From a virus, in IMG/VR virus record IMGVR_UViG_3300021108_000008, positions 1 through 29,902 of that record: a DNA stretch of 29,902 bases; one strand, 5' to 3'. The notes below the pieces were generated by a model, which made no database searches, was not told the DNA's origin, and worked only from the letters and a program-made list of their open reading frames with translations. Of this stretch, positions 23,046 through 29,902 are shown piece after piece (the stretch's first letter is position 1; the number at the start of each line of letters is the position of its first letter). Position numbers and translations under genes: made by a program.

Positions 23046-24083
23046 ATGTGCTACGAATCTCTTCTCGGTCTTCAAGGTTGCGACAGACCAGAGCCAACTA
23101 CTGGGCTTTATATCGATGATCTCGGAATCAATCAAACTTTACTTGGGCAGCTAATCACTGACCAATATAACAGCGGAGTTGAATTGTTTGAAGCAAAGCG
23201 AGCATTCGCCTGGCGCAAGATGTCAACCGATATCTTAAGCAGGCTCACACCTATGATGAAGGCCGACACCGTTGTGGAGTCAAAGCGCATCGGTCAAGTG
23301 GTGAGCAACGCTGCTAACATCGACACAATGGTAGGTGCAGGAAAGTACACAGGCATCAGAGTCACAATCGACCCGAACACCGAAAGCTTTCTCAACTTCT
23401 ACCTGTCGAATTTTAAGATTGACATCTACACAATGGCGGTGCCAGTGGAGATATTTGTCTACGACATGACCACCTTGAAGTTGATTGATTCATTTTTCTA
23501 CCAATCGGAAGCGGTTGAGCAGTTCATCGGTAAGACCTTTAAGGCGAATCGCAGAAAGTTAGATTTGGCATTTGTCTATGAGTCGCTTTATGACACAACA
23601 AAGATGATTCCTAAAAAGGGGCACTGCTTCGATTGCTCTGGCAATGTAAGAGGTGCGCACATCTGCCCATTCGTGGATGCTGTTGGTATTGAATTAACGG
23701 TGAGCGGAGATGATGTGATAAGTTCCAAGTCGAAGAAGTACACGCAGGGGATGTCGTTGGTTTATAATGTCAACTGCGACAGAGAAGCTTGGCTGTGCTC
23801 GATTGGTGGATTGATGGCGATGCCGCTTGCTTATGCAACGGCGGTCGAGATTTATAACTACGGGCTAACAATAAGCCCTAACCAACGAGTGAATACTACA
23901 GTAAGCGTGAACACTGGCTTCGCAACATCAGACCCTAACGATGGTATGATTGCAGGGCGAGACATTGCTGCAACGAGATACAGCGAAGAACTCACAGCGA
24001 TGTTGCAGAACATGCGACTACCAAGCGACAATACGTGCTTTGATTGCAGAAGAAATATGAAGTACGTCACAGCACTTCCATAA
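23046..24083 (+). CDS. Structural protein, probable head-tail connector region, 345 aa
   Basis: Starts MCYESLLGLQGCDRPEP at ATG 23046, just after a promoter. It has a Cys-rich opening like two other structural proteins here, GLYIDDLGIN (21-30) and a Cys cluster near GHCFDCSGNVRGAHICPF (about 192-209) that may bind metal. It sits between capsid and neck genes, where connector and adaptor proteins are found. I know similar proteins only as uncharacterised Bacteroidetes phage virion components. Confidence 0.6.
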   Translation: MCYESLLGLQGCDRPEPTTGLYIDDLGINQTLLGQLITDQYNSGVELFEAKRAFAWRKMSTDILSRLTPMMKADTVVESKRIGQVVSNAANIDTMVGAGKYTGIRVTIDPNTESFLNFYLSNFKIDIYTMAVPVEIFVYDMTTLKLIDSFFYQSEAVEQFIGKTFKANRRKLDLAFVYESLYDTTKMIPKKGHCFDCSGNVRGAHICPFVDAVGIELTVSGDDVISSKSKKYTQGMSLVYNVNCDREAWLCSIGGLMAMPLAYATAVEIYNYGLTISPNQRVNTTVSVNTGFATSDPNDGMIAGRDIAATRYSEELTAMLQNMRLPSDNTCFDCRRNMKYVTALP

Positions 24084-24544
24084 TGGCTACACCAAAGGAG
24101 ATAAGTGATCGCATTAATGCTCTGTTCTCTGATTGGAATAGTGGCTTTACTCCGCTATCTTTTGCAGTACAGGATATGCGCCGCGAGATGTACATCCGAA
24201 TCTTCGGGATTGATACTGGCAGAGGAAGAAACCAAGCAGGGAACTTTCTGCCGACTAAGCCTTACACTCCGGCATACGCAAAAATCAAGGCAGCAAATGG
24301 CAAACCACCTTTGGAGCTCACAGGGTTTCTTAAGCGGTCATTTGCAACCGACCAAACAACAGTTGTGACTGAAGGATTTGATACTGCAATCTACACAGTT
24401 GCTGATGAAGCAGGCAAGGTAGAAGGATTGGAGAAACTTTACGGAACAATATTTAAACCAACAGCTGAGGAGCAATCGAGAATGTTGCAACTACATGCAG
24501 ACTTGTTGGTTGAGCAAATCGCAAATCAGATAAGCAAACCATGA
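24083..24544 (+). CDS. HK97 gp10-like neck / tail completion protein, 153 aa
   Basis: ATG 24083 overlaps the previous TAA by one base. The sequence has RREMYIRIFG, a central flexible loop, and PPLELTGFLKRSF (about 73-85), the L-x-x-T-G-x-L-x-x-S-h pattern of HK97 gp10-family proteins. These join head and tail. It is followed by a gene whose start resembles a tail terminator, consistent with a neck module. Confidence 0.65.
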   Translation: MATPKEISDRINALFSDWNSGFTPLSFAVQDMRREMYIRIFGIDTGRGRNQAGNFLPTKPYTPAYAKIKAANGKPPLELTGFLKRSFATDQTTVVTEGFDTAIYTVADEAGKVEGLEKLYGTIFKPTAEEQSRMLQLHADLLVEQIANQISKP

Positions 24545-27057
24545 ATCTACTTAAGACCATCATCGAGCGGCTCAATCAACGTGTTGAGGTAGCAAATATC
24601 TTCGACAAGCAGTTCGGACTTTGCGAGCTTAATGCAAACGGCAACGACAAAGCTTGGGTGCATTACATCGGCAATGGTCAAGCGGAGGTGGTTACCAACT
24701 TCGATGCTAAGCAAGGCACATTGTTCTGGGCTAAGCGTGGCAAGGTGACAGTTGTCAAGACTGATGCCTACAAGATGAGCGGCTGCAAGCAGTTGTACGT
24801 GACCTCTTTTCCCTTGACTGCTTATGCAGTTGTGCGCAAGAGCCATCTGCCATGCGATGGCGATGATGCTCAGGACTGGCTTGCTTCAAGAATCTACAAG
24901 CTGACGAGCGGCACTGATCCACTATTCAAGCAGAACCTTGGAGTGATTAACTACGAGGTAATTCCTAGCGGTTACATCAACGAGATTAAGACCTTAACAG
25001 CCAACTATGAATTTGCTTGTGTGACTGTCGACTTTGATGTGCAAGTTATTACTACCACTGAAGATGGATGCTATGACATCTGTGCAACGGGTGACATTCC
25101 ACTCCCGGACTTGCAGCCATGTACTCCTTGCTTGACGGAGGTTGCTGTTGATGGAGTGACAATCATCGGAAATGGAACGGCTGAGGATCCATTGATTGCA
25201 ATTGGTGGTGGCGGCGGTGGTGGTATAATGACAGCCATTGCATTTTCAACAGATCACTTAAGCGCAACTGGCAATCAGTATGTGATAGGCAATGTGGTGT
25301 GGTATCTTGGTAACATCTACCGATGCATTGCAAACAATGATTCACTGCTTCCAACCAACACTACCTATTGGACAAATCTTGGAGCAGGATTCCAAACTAT
25401 TGAAAGGCCTGCCGATTGGACATCATCAAGCGGCAACAATCAGATATTAAACAAGCCGACAATTCCAGTGCTTCCTGCAACCATTGTGGAATCAGTTGGA
25501 GGCACAGCACCAATCGCATCAAGCGGCGGAGCAAATCCAGACATCAGCATCAGCCAAGCCGATGGCAGCACTGATGGCTACTTGAGCTCAGCGGATTGGA
25601 GTACCTTCAATGGCAAGTTCGATGTTCCAACAGGAACAAACACCGACTACCTTGATGGCTTAGGAACACCGACTCCATTCCCGACTATACCAACGGGCAC
25701 TGTTACATCGGTCGACCTTACGATGCCTGTTGCATTCACTGTCACTGGCAACCCTGTGACATCGAGCGGAACATTGGCAGTTGCAGCGGCAGGGCTTGCA
25801 ACTCAGTACATCAGAGGAGATGGGCAGCTTGCAACTCTACCAAGCAATGCAAGTGGTGGCTCTGCTGTTAGCTACTACCTGAACGGGGGTACTGCTGCAT
25901 CGGTAGCCACATACTTTCAGATGAGCCAAATTGCGGTGGTAGGAATAGGAACTAACGCAGACTTCAATAAGGCAGGGAACGGGCTGATAAGCCAATGGCT
26001 TACAGATGTAGGTGACCCGAACCGATTAGAGATACCAGCAGGGAACTGGAATTTCGAGATATTCATGTCAGCTTCCTCTATTGGTGGTACACCAGCATTC
26101 TACGTTGAGTTGTTAAAATATGATGGTATAACATTCACTACAATCGCTAATAGTTCATTAGTACCTGAGGCGATAACAGGGGGCACAATCATTGACCTTT
26201 ACTTGACTTCTCTTGCCATACCACAAACAACGCTACTTGTAACGGACAGGCTTGCATTAAGAGTGTACATTGTCAACTCAGTAGGAGGCAGGACAATAAC
26301 CATGCACACGCAGGACAGCCATCTATGTCAAGTGATTACTAACTTCGCAGGAGGCATATCAGCATTGAACGGACTAACAGCCAACACGCAATACCTCGCA
26401 GTTGGAATGGGAGGCACTGACTTTGGAATATCATCGGCAACAGATACGCATACCTTTAACCTACCAACTGCATCAGCTGCAAACAGAGGTGCATTGAGTG
26501 CTGCAAATTGGTCAACATTCAACGGCAAGCAGGATGCACTGGTAAGCGGCACAAACATCAAGACTATTAACTCAACATCATTGCTTGGTAGTGGTAACAT
26601 TGTGATACCAACAATATACAAGTCAACAACTGACACTGCTACAATCACGGGCATCACAAATCAGTTAGTAGCAAGTCAATTGATTCCGGCTAATACATTT
26701 GCAGTTGGTGACATCATTAAGATATTGGGAAGGTATCGTAAGTCAACGACACTTGTGAATATGACTACACGTATCTACGTTAACTCAGCTAACAACCTTA
26801 CTGGAGCATTACTTCTTGGCACTTATAGCCTTGTTGGTTTATACTCTCAACTTGAGCGTAATCTATTTATCAAGTCTGCCACCAATACAGAGACATTTGG
26901 AAATACATCATCTTTCTATATTGATAGTGGAACTACAAATGCTGTATCAAGTACAAGTGTAGACTGGACAATTAACCAATACATTATCTTCGCAGGGCAG
27001 CAAGGTGTGGCTGGTGAAACAACATTAGTCTCTGGATTCTTAATCGAAAAACTATGA
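24541..27057 (+). CDS. Tail-terminator-like N-terminus fused to receptor-binding tail fibre, 838 aa
   Basis: Residues 1-170 (MNLLKTIIERLNQRVEVANI onwards) look like a neck or tail-terminator-type domain and follow the gp10-like gene as such a gene would. A linker with GTAEDPLIAIGGGGGGGG (about 213-229) leads to fibre modules: a carbohydrate-binding-like repeat with YRCIANNDSLLPTNTTYW (about 261-278), LSSADWSTFNGK (about 350) and LSAANWSTFNGK (about 652), GTVTSVDLTMP and YIRGDG. A module near 440-640 (NWNFEIFMSASSIGGTP and following) recurs in Bacteroidetes phage fibres. The C-terminal 150 residues are AT-richer. Its role is probably host recognition. Confidence 0.7.
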   Translation: MNLLKTIIERLNQRVEVANIFDKQFGLCELNANGNDKAWVHYIGNGQAEVVTNFDAKQGTLFWAKRGKVTVVKTDAYKMSGCKQLYVTSFPLTAYAVVRKSHLPCDGDDAQDWLASRIYKLTSGTDPLFKQNLGVINYEVIPSGYINEIKTLTANYEFACVTVDFDVQVITTTEDGCYDICATGDIPLPDLQPCTPCLTEVAVDGVTIIGNGTAEDPLIAIGGGGGGGIMTAIAFSTDHLSATGNQYVIGNVVWYLGNIYRCIANNDSLLPTNTTYWTNLGAGFQTIERPADWTSSSGNNQILNKPTIPVLPATIVESVGGTAPIASSGGANPDISISQADGSTDGYLSSADWSTFNGKFDVPTGTNTDYLDGLGTPTPFPTIPTGTVTSVDLTMPVAFTVTGNPVTSSGTLAVAAAGLATQYIRGDGQLATLPSNASGGSAVSYYLNGGTAASVATYFQMSQIAVVGIGTNADFNKAGNGLISQWLTDVGDPNRLEIPAGNWNFEIFMSASSIGGTPAFYVELLKYDGITFTTIANSSLVPEAITGGTIIDLYLTSLAIPQTTLLVTDRLALRVYIVNSVGGRTITMHTQDSHLCQVITNFAGGISALNGLTANTQYLAVGMGGTDFGISSATDTHTFNLPTASAANRGALSAANWSTFNGKQDALVSGTNIKTINSTSLLGSGNIVIPTIYKSTTDTATITGITNQLVASQLIPANTFAVGDIIKILGRYRKSTTLVNMTTRIYVNSANNLTGALLLGTYSLVGLYSQLERNLFIKSATNTETFGNTSSFYIDSGTTNAVSSTSVDWTINQYIIFAGQQGVAGETTLVSGFLIEKL

Positions 27058-27272
27058 TAGACATAACTCTTGAAGGTGGATATGTTACCTTCTATACATC
27101 GGTACTTGGAGCAATCGCATCCAATGTTGAACTCTGCGAAGTGGTTGATGAGAATTGTTTGCACTTGGGTACTAATGTCGGAGTGTTTCTAATCAATGTA
27201 AATCAATTCACATTTAACGGCATTAAGTTCACCGATTCAATCAAAGCAGTAAACTACATCTTAAACAACTAA
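27054..27272 (+). CDS. Small hypothetical protein, 72 aa
   Basis: Overlaps the fibre gene by ATGA. A short strand-rich protein (MIDITLEGGYVTFYTSVLG start) with no family I recognise. It lies between fibre genes, so a fibre chaperone or accessory part is possible. Confidence 0.6.
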   Translation: MIDITLEGGYVTFYTSVLGAIASNVELCEVVDENCLHLGTNVGVFLINVNQFTFNGIKFTDSIKAVNYILNN

Positions 27273-27276
27273 TATC

Positions 27277-27780
27277 ATGGCAGGAGTAAAAATTACCGAC
27301 CTAGTAACAATCACGGAAGCAGCAAGCAATGACTTGCTCTACATCGTTGACGTAAGCAACATATCTCAATCCCCTGAAGGCACATCTTCGCAGATTGAGG
27401 TGGGCAAAATGTTCAGCAGTGGCAGCTATTCTCCGACTATTAGCGGAGAAGTGAATGGCATTATCGTAAATGTTAACTCAGCAACATATATCCGAGTTGG
27501 AAACATTGCAACCGTTTCTGCTCAGTTAGATATTGCTATGGATAGTGGAGAAGATAATGGAGATTTTGAAATTGAACTACCAGTTGCATCTGTTTTTACA
27601 AGTGGTAAAAACTTGTTCGGATTAATGCAATATTCATTTCAAGGTACATTAGCAGAGATTGAACTCCTAACAATTGAAGGAGAAATAACGAACAACACTT
27701 GCTATGTTAGTCTTAAAACATTAACGCCTACAATATCAATGCAATACTGCACCATCCAATTCCAGTATGAAATCCTCTAG
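27277..27780 (+). CDS. Accessory tail-fibre-like protein, 167 aa
   Basis: The first 45 residues (MAGVKITDLVTITEAASNDL, then VDVSNISQSPEGTSSQI) follow a pattern shared by many Bacteroidetes phage fibre or fibre-tip proteins. The remainder is a beta-rich module with AT-richer codons, suggesting that an exchangeable tip has been attached to a conserved base. It overlaps the lysozyme gene by 14 bases. Confidence 0.6.
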   Translation: MAGVKITDLVTITEAASNDLLYIVDVSNISQSPEGTSSQIEVGKMFSSGSYSPTISGEVNGIIVNVNSATYIRVGNIATVSAQLDIAMDSGEDNGDFEIELPVASVFTSGKNLFGLMQYSFQGTLAEIELLTIEGEITNNTCYVSLKTLTPTISMQYCTIQFQYEIL

Positions 27781-28222
27781 CAATGGCATCCGACTCATAC
27801 AGGAGTTTGAAGGCTTGCGCCTCACCTCCTACCTATGTTCGGCAGGTGTTGCCACAATCGGATACGGCGTAACCTACTACCAAGACGGCAGCAAGGTGAA
27901 GCTCGGGCAGACAATCACCAATGCACAGGCAGCGCAGCTTCTTAAGGATCATCTTAAGGAGTTTGAGGGCAGCGTGCTTGGTCTGCTTAATACAACCAAG
28001 GTGAACCAGAACCAGTTCGATGCCCTTGTAAGTTTCTGCTTCAACCTAGGCGCAGGCAACCTTGCTAAGTCGCAGCTGTTGAGGTTTATCAAAGCCAACC
28101 CAAACGACCCGAAGATTGCAGCCGAGTTCCTTAAGTGGAACAGAGCAGGAGGCGAGGTTTCTACTGGGCTTGTAAGAAGGCGCAAGAAAGAGGCGCAACT
28201 ATATTTCACTCCAATCGTTTAA
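27767..28222 (+). CDS. Phage lysozyme (GH24 endolysin)
   Basis: A 151-residue muramidase that cleaves the N-acetylmuramic acid-N-acetylglucosamine bond of peptidoglycan. The catalytic pattern E-8aa-D/C-5aa-T is met by E15 (EFEG), C24 and T30 (TIGYG), that is the Cys variant of the triad. Later family landmarks are NQFDALVSFCFNLGAG (about 83-98) and FLKWNRAGG and GLVRRRKKE near the C-terminus. There is no signal peptide or SAR helix, so release probably needs a holin. It opens the lysis cassette. Confidence 0.93.
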   Translation: MKSSSNGIRLIQEFEGLRLTSYLCSAGVATIGYGVTYYQDGSKVKLGQTITNAQAAQLLKDHLKEFEGSVLGLLNTTKVNQNQFDALVSFCFNLGAGNLAKSQLLRFIKANPNDPKIAAEFLKWNRAGGEVSTGLVRRRKKEAQLYFTPIV

Positions 28223-28228
28223 TCAGTT

Positions 28229-28429
28229 ATGGCCGCAAGAAGAGTCAGTAAACCAAGGCAAGTGCTTGATATAATTGTTAAGTACTGGAGGCCAACAATT
28301 GGCTCCTTGGTGATACTCTCAAGCGTGTTTGCTCTTATCTTTAAGCAGATAGGAACAGAGACACTTGCGGCAATTGTTGCAGCTATGGTGGCGGCAGGAT
28401 ACATACCTAAAGCAAATGACAATGGATGA
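28229..28429 (+). CDS. Putative holin, 66 aa
   Basis: Small membrane protein with a basic N-terminus (MAARRVSKPRQ) and two hydrophobic segments (about 24-42 and 45-61) joined by a short polar turn. It lies 6 bases after the lysozyme gene. Size, two-TM layout and place are those of a class II-type holin that forms membrane lesions at lysis. No sequence family can be named. Confidence 0.65.
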   Translation: MAARRVSKPRQVLDIIVKYWRPTIGSLVILSSVFALIFKQIGTETLAAIVAAMVAAGYIPKANDNG

Positions 28430-28898
28430 AGGCAGAGACTCAACGTATACTACAATCGATGAAGGTTGCGTGGTGGGTATTGGCTGCAAAGTCCATACGC
28501 ATCATCACACAATTCACATCGAGCCGCAGATAGTCTACCAATCGATGGAGAAATTCACTATCTTTGGGCGCAACTATTGCACTAATCAATGGGGTCAGAC
28601 TTACGAGCTGCCTGCCGAAGAGCCAATGCTAGAGCCACAACCGATGCAACAAACCTACGCAAGCGACACCATCACACCATCGTCATCTGCATTCTTGCTT
28701 GCTCCTAAGCCGGAAGCAAAGATTATCATCAAGCCTCGGACTGAGTTCACCGAGTATAAGCCGACAATGGATGGGCCAATCATGGGCATGCTGTTGACTT
28801 TTACAATTTACCTCACAGTGCAATGGGCATGGAGCTCGATGGGCGCATGGAATAACCTTTATAGCGAACTCTCTGCATGTCTTCGCTCTTCATCCTAG
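28416..28898 (+). CDS. Hypothetical single-TM protein of the lysis cassette, 160 aa
   Basis: The start may be ATG 28416 or 28422, both inside the holin end. The N-terminal half is soluble-looking with a His-rich HTHHHTIHIEP stretch; a Pro/Glu-rich middle follows, then one hydrophobic helix near the C-terminus (GMLLTFTIYLTVQWAWSS). C-terminal anchoring after a Pro-rich stretch is a possible spanin-like layout, but the orientation is unlike classical i-spanins. It overlaps the PAS-HisKA gene by 22 bases. Confidence 0.55.
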   Translation: MTMDEGRDSTYTTIDEGCVVGIGCKVHTHHHTIHIEPQIVYQSMEKFTIFGRNYCTNQWGQTYELPAEEPMLEPQPMQQTYASDTITPSSSAFLLAPKPEAKIIIKPRTEFTEYKPTMDGPIMGMLLTFTIYLTVQWAWSSMGAWNNLYSELSACLRSSS

Positions 28899-29443
28899 AA
28901 CATTCAATCGACCTCTTCTATGTCGTAACCGATAGTGATGGGAAGATTTTCACCAACAACGAACTCTTCAAGAACTATGTAAGCCATATTAAGCCTACTA
29001 AGATTACCGACATCATAAGCATCGAAGGTGACAAGGATGATTTCATTGAAGCAATTGAAAGAGCTCGCAAGCATTCGCCTGAGCCATCAAGAGTCTATGC
29101 TCGCACACGACAGAAGAATACAAGCGACAGATATAATGTTTGGAATTGCTTTGCGATTGCTGACACTCTTCACTTTGTCGGCATCCAGATGGTGGATGTG
29201 ACAAGCATCAGCTCGCATGACTACGAACGGCAAAGAGTGCTGCTTGAGGAGTTCCGCTTTATGCTGAGCCATGAACTTCGACAGCCATTAACCAACATCT
29301 CTGGTCTTGTTCAGATGCTTATGCAGCACCAAGGTGCAAGCGATGTAGACAGGAAGGATGTGCTGAGCATGATCCACACATCGGTCAACAAGCTTGATGA
29401 TGCAATCAAGGCACTTGTTAAGAAAGCAGCTCGGGAGTTATGA
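28877..29443 (+). CDS. PAS-HisKA protein: histidine kinase fragment without ATPase domain
   Basis: A 188-residue protein. Residues 1-110 read as a PAS sensor domain (opening HSIDLFYVVTDSDGKI, closing FVGIQMVDVT). Residues about 120-185 are a histidine-kinase dimerisation/phosphoacceptor domain with an intact H-box FRFMLSHELRQPLTNI, phosphoacceptor H132. No N, G1 or G2 box of an HATPase_c domain follows; the gene ends by ATGA overlap with the next gene, so it is complete as it stands. It cannot phosphorylate itself without partner. It may pair with host kinases, receive phosphate in trans or act as a decoy. Its location inside the lysis cassette is unusual. Confidence 0.85.
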   Translation: MSSLFILEHSIDLFYVVTDSDGKIFTNNELFKNYVSHIKPTKITDIISIEGDKDDFIEAIERARKHSPEPSRVYARTRQKNTSDRYNVWNCFAIADTLHFVGIQMVDVTSISSHDYERQRVLLEEFRFMLSHELRQPLTNISGLVQMLMQHQGASDVDRKDVLSMIHTSVNKLDDAIKALVKKAAREL

Positions 29444-29622
29444 CAGATCAGCAAGCAGATGAAAGACTGGTTAAGGTTGCTGCTTGGTATGTGATGGAGC
29501 GTGGAATGCCGGTATGTGTGGCATTGCAGATACTGCAAGCAGAGCTCAAGGATAAAAGAGTATTTTGGGAAGCATCGAAGGAACTTATAAAACTCATTCA
29601 ACATGGCATCTGTACGTACTGA
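29440..29622 (+). CDS. Small hypothetical protein, 60 aa
   Basis: Overlaps the PAS-HisKA gene by ATGA and the next gene by 20 bases. A helical small protein (MTDQQADERLVKVAAWYVME) with two cysteines and no known motif. It could be a partner of the PAS-HisKA protein, judged only by coupling. Confidence 0.6.
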   Translation: MTDQQADERLVKVAAWYVMERGMPVCVALQILQAELKDKRVFWEASKELIKLIQHGICTY

Positions 29623-29902
29623 AACGATTTATTTAATTGCAATCATTGTACTTGTATTTTTGCTACTTAAATCTTGCGGAGAAAACGTGTCTAACGATTA
29701 CCGCCTTAAGCACACGATATATGAGGACAGCATACTTATAGCTTCGCAGAAGAAGATAATCGCACAGAGCTCATCGGATGCGGCAAAACAAGCGCAACAG
29801 ATTGCGGAGTTGGAAGTTAAAGTCAAGAACGCAAGCGAGGTGGTGCGCATCGAGACCAGGACAATCATAAAAACGCAGATTAAGCTAGGCGATACGGTGA
29901 TG
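29603..29902 (+). CDS. Single-TM coiled-coil membrane protein, i-spanin-like (3' partial)
   Basis: Open to the right edge (100 codons visible). The N-terminus holds one membrane helix (IYLIAIIVLVFLLLKSCG, about 9-26) followed by an extended helical, probably coiled-coil, periplasmic part (AAKQAQQIAELEVKVK), ending in a strand-like VVRIETRTIIKTQIKLGDTV. This is the layout of inner-membrane spanins and similar lysis-cassette proteins of Bacteroidetes phages. The LKSCG also resembles a lipobox, which is less likely given the long flat helix. Confidence 0.55.
   Translation, partial: MASVRTETIYLIAIIVLVFLLLKSCGENVSNDYRLKHTIYEDSILIASQKKIIAQSSSDAAKQAQQIAELEVKVKNASEVVRIETRTIIKTQIKLGDTVM

Noticed and set aside
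28559-28566. TATCTTTG inside the lysis-cassette gene
   Set aside because: No TTG at -33 and no gene start nearby; such a box is expected several times by chance in 30 kb.
1-29902. tRNA genes, CRISPR arrays, insertion sequences, integrase or att sites
   Set aside because: None could be recognised on either strand; the only clear repeats are those at 3.9-4.1 kb and the capsid-tail repeat.

Overview
The window is a roughly 30 kb stretch of a tailed double-stranded DNA phage, of siphovirus type because it encodes a 774-residue tape measure protein, a tail chaperone pair and a tail fibre but no contractile sheath. The likely host is a member of the Bacteroidetes. Three signs support that host: promoters of the TTG-N17-23-TAnnTTTG type next to gene starts, an almost complete lack of Shine-Dalgarno sequences, and several small proteins and fibre modules of kinds I know from Bacteroidetes phages. 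No integrase, repressor or att site is visible, so lysogeny is neither shown nor excluded. Both ends cut through genes.

Layout: (1) 1-3.9 kb is replication: an SF2 helicase and a primase-helicase of the BT4734-like/VirE type. (2) 3.9-4.13 kb is a non-coding region with TGGACAG repeats and a 47-bp alternating pyrimidine-purine tract, a candidate replication origin. (3) 4.1-6.9 kb holds a VRR-NUC nuclease, small proteins, a small-terminase candidate and the large terminase. (4) 6.9-15.0 kb is tail: small proteins, a tail assembly chaperone with a candidate -1 frameshift site, the tape measure, two large tail-tip proteins and a probable tail tube protein with its own promoter. (5) 15.0-17.0 kb is a sugar-modification-like cassette of one glycosyltransferase and two tandem paralogous methyltransferases. 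(6) 17.0-23.0 kb is head: portal, MuF-like minor head protein, a lone reverse-strand AT-rich gene (a moron), scaffold and major capsid protein. (7) 23.0-27.8 kb holds neck proteins, a large protein that seems to fuse a tail-terminator-like domain to a receptor-binding fibre, and accessory fibre genes. (8) 27.8-29.9 kb is lysis: GH24 lysozyme, holin-like protein, membrane proteins, and a small PAS plus histidine-kinase dimerisation-domain protein that lacks the ATPase domain.

Nearly all genes lie on the + strand and overlap by ATGA or longer, so translation is probably coupled along long operons. Internal promoters and terminators cluster around the scaffold, capsid and neck junctions, where high and separate expression would be expected. 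The tail module sits between terminase and portal, the reverse of the common terminase-portal-capsid-tail order.

The most notable observations are: a slippery heptamer, 6-nt spacer and hairpin at the end of the capsid gene that would add a repeated acidic tail; a second candidate frameshift site in the tail chaperone; the phage PAS-HisKA protein inside the lysis cassette; the glycosyltransferase/methyltransferase cassette inside the structural genes; and the divergent, apparently leaderless promoters around the reverse-strand moron.
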